Source: Acanthamoeba lenticulata
Taxonomy: Eukaryota > Discosea > Longamoebia > Acanthamoebidae
Length of the DNA: 13,952 bases
Reading direction: 5' to 3'
Assembly: GCA_002179805.1 (NCBI GenBank)
Contig: NAVB01004748.1
Coordinates: forward strand, 1-13,952
The notes under the pieces were generated by a model that was not told where the DNA came from, made no database searches, and saw only the letters and a program-made list of their open reading frames with translations. This document shows positions 7,852 through 13,952 of the stretch, piece after piece (within the stretch, counting starts at the first letter, position 1; each line of letters begins with the position of its first letter). The translations under genes and the position numbers were made by a program.

Positions 7852-8855
7852 ATGAAGCTGAATTTACCTCCTCCTGTGCATTCAGCCCCTTCTGCCACAA
7901 CTTCCGCCCCTACTGCTCCTGTGGGGCTGCCCGCTGGTGGGGCCTTCTTCCAATCCCCACCCCCGCGCCAGGCTGGCGTCCCTATTTTTGTGCCGCTTGC
8001 CGCCCAGCCCCCACAGGGTACGGTGGCCTAAAATAGTCGTTATTTGAACGCGCGTTACGTGGAGACTGCGCTTCTTGTAAAGCATGTGTTGTCGTTAGTT
8101 GTGCGGCACAACTTCGGAGTGCGCATTCTGACCAGGCGTTCGGTCATCGATGGTCCAGGGGGTGCCGGGCAGCACGCGAGCAATGTCGGGGCGCCCCCGC
8201 TCCCGTTTCATCAAGATGACTGGGGCAGAGGCCGACGGGGTGGCGGTGGCCGTGGTCGAGGCGGCGGCGGCTATGGCGGTGGGTATGGCGGCGGCAGAGG
8301 CGGTCGAGGCGGTGGCGGACGAGGGCGTGGCGGCGGACGAGGAGGCGGTGGCGGTTACAAGAGATCAAGAGACGACAGTGAAGCGCAAGGCCAATCCGGC
8401 GGGTACGCGCAACTGGGGCAAAATCGGTCATAACAGGGACCACCACTTATCATCACTTGGCGTGTTGGGTCGGCAGGCGGCCGTTCTTCAAGCCCTCGTT
8501 CTTGGAAGATCCGTGGCGACACCTTCTTCAGCGAGGAGAGCAGAAATCACAGCACGTCCCTCGCGGCGAAGGCTTCGAGGCTGCCTCTGTGCTGCCAGTG
8601 TTCGTAGCCGGTGCCGTAGGAGATCAGGAGCCAGGCTTGAACAACTTGAGCACGCCAGCGACGCTCACGCTGGCCCACGCGGTTGGGCAACTCGCAACCA
8701 AGGGGAGCTCACCACTTGTTCATCTGCCTCCGACAGTGGGGGCGTGTTTAAACACCGAGGAGATCGTGCTCGACGATGACCTCAGCGACGATCATGCGGA
8801 TGACACGACCGCGACGGACGAGCCTCAGCGCGAGGAGGAGGCCCTCGAGCAGTGA
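7852..8855 (+). CDS. Pro-rich / RGG-box protein with PFFKPSFLEDPW motif (3 exons, about 262 aa)
   Basis: Proposed exons are 7852-8017, 8159-8402 and 8477-8855 (262 residues plus TGA). Residues 1-55 are Pro/Ala-rich. Residues about 78-122 form an uninterrupted Gly/Arg/Tyr RGG box (GRGRGGGGYGGGYGGG type), a known RNA-binding and arginine-methylation module. A basic KRSRDD follows. Exon 3 opens with GRPFFKPSFLEDPWRHL (residues 137 onward), which looks like a conserved short motif, and ends in an acidic tail rich in Asp, Glu and Thr. The exon 2/3 junction (donor GTACGC at 8403, acceptor at 8476, 74 nt) is well supported by phase and by the sense restored. The first intron (8018-8158, 141 nt) is less certain; an acceptor at 8119 also keeps frame and adds 13 residues. 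Exon 2 otherwise reads to a stop at 8431-8433, giving a shorter form if intron 2 is retained. A nucleic-acid-binding role is likely; the exact family is unrecognised. Confidence 0.65.
8249..8357 (+). repeat. Gly/Arg-rich (RGG box) coding repeat
   Basis: A degenerate GGC/GGT/GGA-rich tandem region encodes the RGG box in exon 2 of the preceding entry. Unit length varies (GGRG, GGYGG). Third positions are mixed, so selection appears to act on the protein rather than on a DNA microsatellite. Confidence 0.7.
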
Positions 8856-9701
8856 CAAACACGAGCTGTGTGTGGCGCCGCACGCCAGCTCGCGCGTCAA
8901 AGGCTGGCTTGGCGGGCGTGCCTCGTGTGCGACGCCCGCAATGTTCCTGCCCGTGGCGGTGATCTTCTTTGACATAGGCTCATTTTCAAGGAATCAGCTA
9001 TTGCCACCAAGGAACCACTGTCCCGGTGGCCCATTAAGCCTCTGCTCGTTGGGTGCCGCGTGGCTCGGTTTACGACACAGCGACCAGGATGGGGACAACC
9101 AGGTCACGACCCCCACACTAACCGCGGGCGCGGTAAGGCGGCAATTTTTAGATGGCCGCCAATCGTTTACGGCTCCGTGCCCAAAACTCCTTTAACAATT
9201 GCCCGGTTGTGAATTTGCGAGCTAATCTTCCGGAACGGCAGCAGCATTCGCGCAGCTTGACAAGATGTCGACACGATGGCGGCGGCAAAATCCTGTCGTT
9301 GTCTTCACTCCTTTTATTTTACGACTTGCTGCCTTACCGTACGGACGACTCCTCTACGCGCCGGACCCTCACCCCCGCCGCGCCGACACCCCACCGCCCC
9401 GTTCCAGCCAGTATTGCGGCCTAAGTTTCTTCGAAGTAGCGAGTGCTCGAGCCCTCGTACTACGTAATAATATACACACTCGACACGGTCCCGTACACAG
9501 TAGGCGAGAGAGAGAGAGAGAGAGGACACGCACTCCCTCTTCCTTCGCACACCTGATCGAGCTCTTCGAAAACACTTGCCACTCCGAGAGAGCTGACGCA
9601 GCTGCTTCGACCACGGCGACAGCACCATATCAGAGAACGGAGGCCAACAAAGAACTCGCCTTGTCGTTCACGCTCCCAACAGCGGCGACGACCCTGCACT
9701 G
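8856..9701 (+). promoter_or_regulatory. Intergenic region, promoter and 5' leader of the SREBP-like gene
   Basis: This stretch holds no convincing gene, and its frames lack coding character. A TATA-like AATAATATACAC sits at 9467-9478. The interval 9481-9701 contains no ATG at all, so if transcription starts near 9500 the first AUG is the start codon at 9702. A (GA)9 repeat lies in the leader. A 6-bp-stem inverted repeat (GGCGGC at 9137-9142 with GCCGCC at 9155-9160) lies further upstream. A frame at 9265-9702 ends in a TGA overlapping the ATG (TGATG), but it would be translated only from a more upstream start. Confidence 0.5.
9506..9524 (+). repeat. (GA)9 microsatellite in the 5' leader
   Basis: A 19-bp uninterrupted GA dinucleotide run lies about 180 bp upstream of the SREBP-like ATG. 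GA repeats are common core-promoter or leader elements; no function is shown. Confidence 0.85.
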
Positions 9702-12267
9702 ATGGACGTTCTACAACAGAACGATCTAGACTATCTCTTCTCCAAGGTGGCCCCCACGGCAGAGGCCAGCTCACTTCACACACCCACATCTTCAACTGTC
9801 TTTGCCGGTAGCACCACTGCAGCCACCAACACTTCATCTACTCTTATCTTGAACAACAGCAACAACCTCTCTTTCTCCGCTGCGTCGACCTCATCTTCGC
9901 CGGTCGGCTCAGCAACGCCAACACTCTCGCAGCTCCTCACCCAAACCGTCGAAGTCCCGGCCGTTGACGAGACGCTTGCACAGCAGGCCGCCATCGCGCA
10001 CGCCGCTACACACGCAACGTTGGTCACCTCCACGGTCGCTCCCCTCACGACTGGCGCCCACATCTCCACTATCAACAGCATTAACCAAGCCGTTCAAGAG
10101 ACCGTTTCGGGCTTTGAGAACAGCGCTCAACTCCACAAACTTTTCAAGACCGAAGAAGAGCCCGGAGAGGAGAGCGGCGAACTCCCGGCGATCTTTGATC
10201 TCCCGCCCATCACCACCCTCACCAGTCCTTTGCCAGTCAAGGGCACCTCATCTTCCCCTTCGACCGAGTACTGCACACCGGCCTCGTCGCCCCTGAGCCC
10301 AAACACCATGCAAGAGGCCGAGTCGAGCGAGTCCTCGCCACACCTCCCGGCGCCCTACCAGCTCTCCTTGGCACCCACGCAGCAACAACAACAACAGCAG
10401 CACAACGGCTCGCCTTTCCCGGGCGCCCGCAAGCGCTCGATGGAGGAGGCCGGTATCAACCTGCCGCTCGGTTCGTCCCCGTTCGCGCCGGTGCCAACAA
10501 TGGATTCCACACACGCCTACCGCGCTTCGATGGACAACACGCAGGCTGGGCGCAGCCAGCGCAGCTCGCTGGACAACTCAACCACACCCGCCACCCTCGA
10601 CGGAACGGCATCGGCCTTGTCTTCGTCAGTCTCCTCCCCGCGGTCGTCCTTCCAGGACGAAGTTGAGCCTTCGCAGGGTATGATGGAACCCCCAACACGC
10701 AAGATATCACTGGATACATGTTTTGATGAGTTCTATTGACTTACGGCACGTGCCGCACACGCACACGTGCACGCAGAGCAACTCGAGGAGCTGTATGCGA
10801 TGATGGAATGGAGCTCCGATCTACGATTCCGCCCGGCAAAACGGTAACGTACCACCAACACCGTCTCACGTTGCTACACCGCGAACTCTCTCAGTTTTGG
10901 TTGGGGCACACGCTCTTGTAAGGCAATTTTTGATTGGACGTTTCGTCGGACTTATCGGTAAAACCCGTCCGGTGACGGTTGTGATGTACCGCAGAAAGAG
11001 GGAGAGCAAGACCAAGGAGGCGCGCAAGAAGAAGCACATCCTCTCGGAGCAGAGGCGACGAAATCACATGAACGAGGCCATCGACACCCTCAAGGCCTAC
11101 CTGCCCGGACATAACGTACGCGCGGGCCCTGCCGTCACTTTCGTCCCCGTCATGTATGTCGAAGATGTTGATGTTGACGGCGCTTGACGCACAGACCGAG
11201 TCGCCCGAGGCTGAGCCGCCCGCGGGCCAATCCAAGAAGACCAAAGTCGCCGTGTTGAAGGAGTCCACCGTCTTCCTGTCGCGCCTACGCGAGCTCACGC
11301 TGCGCCTGATGAGCGAAAACAAGGAGCTCACCGCCGAGAACCAGAGCCTCAAAGAGCAGATCAAGCGTCTCCCATTGCCCTTTGACCTAAGCCAACAGCA
11401 GCAGCAGCAGCAACAACAGGCCGCGGCACAGCCGGGCTTCGGCGCCCTGGGCCTGGCGGCGGCGGCGTCGCACATGCCGCAGCCTCTGTACACCACCGGC
11501 CCGACCACCATCATGTCGGGCCTCCCCTCGGTCGCGCCCTACTACGCGCCGGCCCCACAGGTCGTGCACCAGCAACTCGATGTACGGCCCACCGCCACCC
11601 CCTTTTTGTGTCGTCTCTCTCGAGCGGCTCTGACCTGGTTTCCCGCCCATCTCTGCTCTGGTTTGAGCAGCAAAGGTTGAATGAGCTACGAATGCAGCAG
11701 CTCCAGCAGCAACAACAACAACAGCAGCAACAACAGCCGCAGCAGGTCCAAGTCCAGGTGCAGACTCAGGCCCAGATGCAGCCCCAGCAGCCGCTGGCTG
11801 CCATGCAGCAGTCCGTCCCGCAGCACACGTGCGTGTTCCCTAAAGGCCTTTGGTTTTTTCGTTTCAAAAGCGGGAAACTCACAAGTGGTGGATTGCGCAG
11901 TGGCCTGGCCGCTCTCACCCCGGCCTTCCAGGTCGTCCAGTCGCAGCTCTCGGCGGCGGCAGCGGCGCAGCAGCAGCCCAAGACCGAAACCTTCCCGATG
12001 ACGCTTGGCGCCCCTACGGCTGGCTTTGCCGACTTCCAGGGCCTCCCCTTCTACTCGGCCCAGGAGGCCTTTGGCCACGTCGACCAAGGCCTTCAGCAGG
12101 TGCGCCACATCTCGTCCGCACGCGCGGGAGTGCTTCTCTTGGCGGCGCTCCATCTTACACCCTCCTTTGGTTGTGGCGTGCCACAGCCACAGACCACACC
12201 CGTCCCAGGCCTGATCCACCGTCGCTTCACGGTGGCCAATCTCGGCAGCAGCGCTCAACCGCTTCAC

Positions 12268-12298
<31 letters not shown>

Positions 12299-13952
12299 CG
12301 TCTCAGCAGCAGCAGCAGCAACAACAACAGGCCCCGGCGGTGCTTGGCGGCGAGGGCGAGCGAAGCGGCTTCCTGTCCCAGCATCATTCTAGGTTGCTCT
12401 TTGTACGCCCCCTCTGTGCGTCGATGTTGCCTACAGCGCTGGCTTACCAGGAGGACGTGTGTGTGTGTATGTGTGCATGCAGGCTGTCTTCTTTATGATC
12501 TTTGTAGCTTCGAGCGCGCCGTGGGAGGTCCTGTCCTTCCACGGCGATGCTCACGGGCGCGGCGGCTCAGCTGCCGCGCCCTTTACCGCGCGTGGTCGCG
12601 TCCTTCTGTCCACCGCGGAGCCCGCCGACTTTTGGCGGGAGATGATTGGGTACGTTCTTATCCCTTGATTAAACTTCCGCCGAAAACGCATGATCTCAAT
12701 TCATGACAAAAACAGGTACCTGCCGGGGTTGGTTTATTGGCTGAAGTGGTTGTTGCTGGTGACGGCGAGCTACATCGTCATGATCCTGTGGCGTACGAGC
12801 CGCGTCTGCCACCAGTTCCAGAAGGCCAGCCACGACCTGCAGTCCACCGATGTCTACCTCAAGCGCGGCAACATGCGGCAGGCCGAGAGCTGCTCGCGTG
12901 ACTGCCTCAAGCACCTGGGCAGCCCGCTGCCTCGCGGCGGCGTGGCCCGTTGCGTCATGACTGCGTGGGAGCTCGTGCGCCACGTCCTGCACATCGTCTT
13001 CATTGGCCGCTTCATCGAAATCGTGATGATGCACGCCCGCAACGACGTTGCCATGTCTTGCATGCAGGCTCGCGCCCTCTCTGTCTTCCTCAGGTGCGAA
13101 CCGCCTTCCTTATTCTTAAATTATATTTTTTAAAAATCTTATTAATTTTTATTCTTTTTTTTTCAGAACACACGAGAAGCTCGACACAGAGTGGCTTTAC
13201 GCGGCCCTGACGGCGTTCAACACGGCGCAGGCCACGCAGAACCTGAGCCTGCAGGCCGAGGTCAACCTGGGCATCATGCTGCGACTCCACGGGAACCCCT
13301 ACCTCAAGGGCCTCTTTGCGCCCTACGTCCGCTATCGGTCGTGGCTGGTCGCCCGCCGCGCGGCCGCCGCTGGCCAGGAGGAGCTCCTCGAGTGGGTCGT
13401 CTACGGCGAGGCCATCACGTCCATGTGCGCCGGGCAGCTCAAGCAGGCCGCCCGCTACCTCAAGCAGGTGCGCCGCCGCTGCCGCGGCGGCAACGACGAG
13501 GCCAACACGACGCTCAAGCGGCACGCGGCCATCTACCTGGCGCTCATCCGCACCCTGGCGGGCAAGCCCTCCGACGGACGCCAGCTCTACCGCTGGGTCT
13601 ACGAGGCCTCGCTCCAGGGCCACGACCTGGTCACCCTGTGCCTGGCCCTGCTGGGCCTCGTCCGGTCGCTCATGGCCACTGGCGAGCTCAACGAGGCCCA
13701 GGAGGCGCTCAACGTGCTGGCCCGCTTCCCGTGGAAGTCGCTCAACCGGTCCGACCGCATCCTCTTCCGCGCGCTCCAGGCCTACGTGCACCTGCGCTCG
13801 GGACGCATCGAGCCGGCCTTTGCCATCGCGTCGGGCCTCCACAAGGAGATCCGCGAGGAGGAGACTGTGCGCTACCACGCCCGGTTCTACTCGTTCCTCT
13901 CGTACCAGGCCCTGGCCGAGGTCTCCCTCGGCCTCTACGACGAACTGGTCAA
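9702..13952 (+). CDS. SREBP-like membrane-bound bHLH-leucine-zipper transcription factor (partial, 10 exons, over 1151 aa)
   Basis: Proposed exons are 9702-10677, 10777-10843, 10995-11115, 11195-11581, 11671-11828, 11901-12099, 12187-12402, 12483-12649, 12716-13093 and 13167 to the window edge; all phases agree. Order: acidic/hydrophobic N-terminus (NDLDYLFSKV) and Ser/Thr/Pro-rich activation-like region (1-325); basic region and helix 1 (348-388, HILSEQRRRNHMNEAI); helix 2 and zipper (402-444) with leucines 419, 426, 433 and 440; Gln-rich linker; TM1 (about 706-720, SRLLFAVFFMIFV); luminal-type loop with RVLL (747-750); TM2 (about 769-788); then CLKHLGSPLPRGG...AWELVRH...IGRF, which matches the conserved start of the SREBP C-terminal regulatory domain (LGRPLP...WNL.RH...VGRW). 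In animals and fungi such proteins sit in the ER with SCAP and release the bHLH half after two cleavages when sterol falls. Here Arg369 replaces the SREBP-specific tyrosine. Exon 10 is TPR-like and continues past the window. Exon 2 (22 residues) and its flanking introns are the least certain part. Confidence 0.92.
10380..10400 (+). repeat. Poly-Gln tract (7 codons), exon 1
   Basis: Mixed CAG/CAA codons encode seven Gln within the Pro/Ser-rich activation region of the SREBP-like protein. Confidence 0.85.
10744..10769. promoter_or_regulatory. Pair of CACGTG E-boxes in intron 1 of the SREBP-like gene
   Basis: CACGTG occurs at 10747-10752, inside the 12-bp perfect palindrome CGGCACGTGCCG (10744-10755), and again at 10764-10769. 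Both lie in the last 35 nt of the proposed first intron. CACGTG is the site expected for an H-E-R class bHLH-zipper such as the one encoded here. Only the sequence match is seen; regulatory function is inference. Confidence 0.4.
11393..11419 (+). repeat. Poly-Gln tract (9 codons), exon 4
   Basis: Nine Gln codons (mostly CAG, three CAA) follow the leucine zipper directly. They start the Gln/Ala/Pro-rich linker between the DNA-binding region and the membrane segments. Confidence 0.85.
11704..11736 (+). repeat. Poly-Gln tract (11 codons), exon 5
   Basis: Eleven CAG/CAA codons sit inside a longer Gln/Val-rich stretch (PQQVQVQVQTQAQMQPQQ) of the SREBP-like protein's linker. Confidence 0.85.
12268..12330 (+). 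repeat. Double poly-Gln tract (10 + 9 codons), exon 7
   Basis: Ten Gln, two Ser, then nine Gln, encoded by CAG/CAA mixtures, lie about 30 residues before the first transmembrane segment of the SREBP-like protein. Confidence 0.85.

Noticed and set aside
8748..8975. 75-codon minus-strand frame beginning MSKKITATGRNIAG
   Set aside because: It overlaps the acidic tail of the RGG gene in antisense and has no supporting splice or promoter context.
7612..9215. Shared 13-mer CCGGTTGTGAATT at 7612-7624 and 9203-9215
   Set aside because: One or two chance 13-base matches are expected in a window this size, and the flanks do not match.
9366..9375. SRE-like TCACCCC upstream of the SREBP-like gene
   Set aside because: Only seven contiguous bases match the classic SRE, inside a C-rich stretch, and the encoded protein is not predicted to bind SREs.
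9265..9702. 145-codon frame ending in TGATG at the SREBP-like start codon, as a gene or uORF
   Set aside because: No coding character. It begins upstream of the TATA-like element, and 9481-9701 holds no ATG, so the likely mRNA would not carry its start.
13090..13878. 262-codon minus-strand frame
   Set aside because: It is antisense to exon 10 of the SREBP-like gene; GC-rich codons suppress stops on the opposite strand. No start context, introns or family resemblance.
1..13952. tRNA, rRNA, CRISPR, transposon or viral elements
   Set aside because: No tRNA B-box-like structure, CRISPR-type repeat array, terminal repeats, transposase or viral protein motif was seen on either strand by reading.

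Overview
This is nuclear DNA from an intron-rich, compact protist genome. Exons are GC-rich and highly coding. Introns are short (mostly 56-99 nt), and neighbouring genes share promoters or nearly overlap at their 3' ends. The style suggests a free-living amoebozoan such as Acanthamoeba. That placement is inferred from gene structure and protein content only; no rRNA or other marker is present. Exon models were built by hand by matching splice sites to codon phase. Every proposed junction preserves frame, but none has transcript support.

Layout: (1) 1-162 (+), possible 3' end of a gene entering from the left, then an AT-rich convergent spacer to 548. (2) 549-3644 (-), an eight-exon gene for an 871-residue, very acidic, probably nuclear protein that I do not recognise. 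(3) 3645-3787, a 143-bp divergent promoter with a perfect palindromic E2F/DP site. (4) 3788-4895 (+), a four-exon gene for a 289-residue lysine-rich protein with a strong mitochondrial presequence. (5) 4925-6591 (-), a nine-exon gene for an adenosine-deaminase-like protein (ADAL, N6-methyl-AMP deaminase); its stop lies 29 nt from that of gene 4. (6) 6637-7596 (+), a proline-rich 246-residue protein of unknown function, starting 45 bp from the ADAL start codon. (7) 7852-8855 (+), a Pro-rich/RGG-box protein with a short distinctive motif, PFFKPSFLEDPW. (8) 9702 to beyond 13952 (+), a ten-exon (partial) SREBP-type membrane-bound bHLH-leucine-zipper transcription factor.

The SREBP-like gene is the most interesting feature. 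It has the animal/fungal SREBP order: activation region, bHLH-LZ, Gln-rich linker, TM1, luminal loop with an RxxL site-1-protease-like sequence, TM2, then the start of the SREBP C-terminal region. It has Arg where animal and fungal SREBPs have the tyrosine that allows sterol-regulatory-element binding, and it continues into a long TPR-like helical region that runs off the window. It should therefore be a pure CACGTG E-box factor. Two CACGTG sites, one inside a 12-bp palindrome, lie in its own first intron.

Other points of note are a strong GTRCG splice-donor preference (23 of 32 modelled introns) and two probable GC-AG introns.
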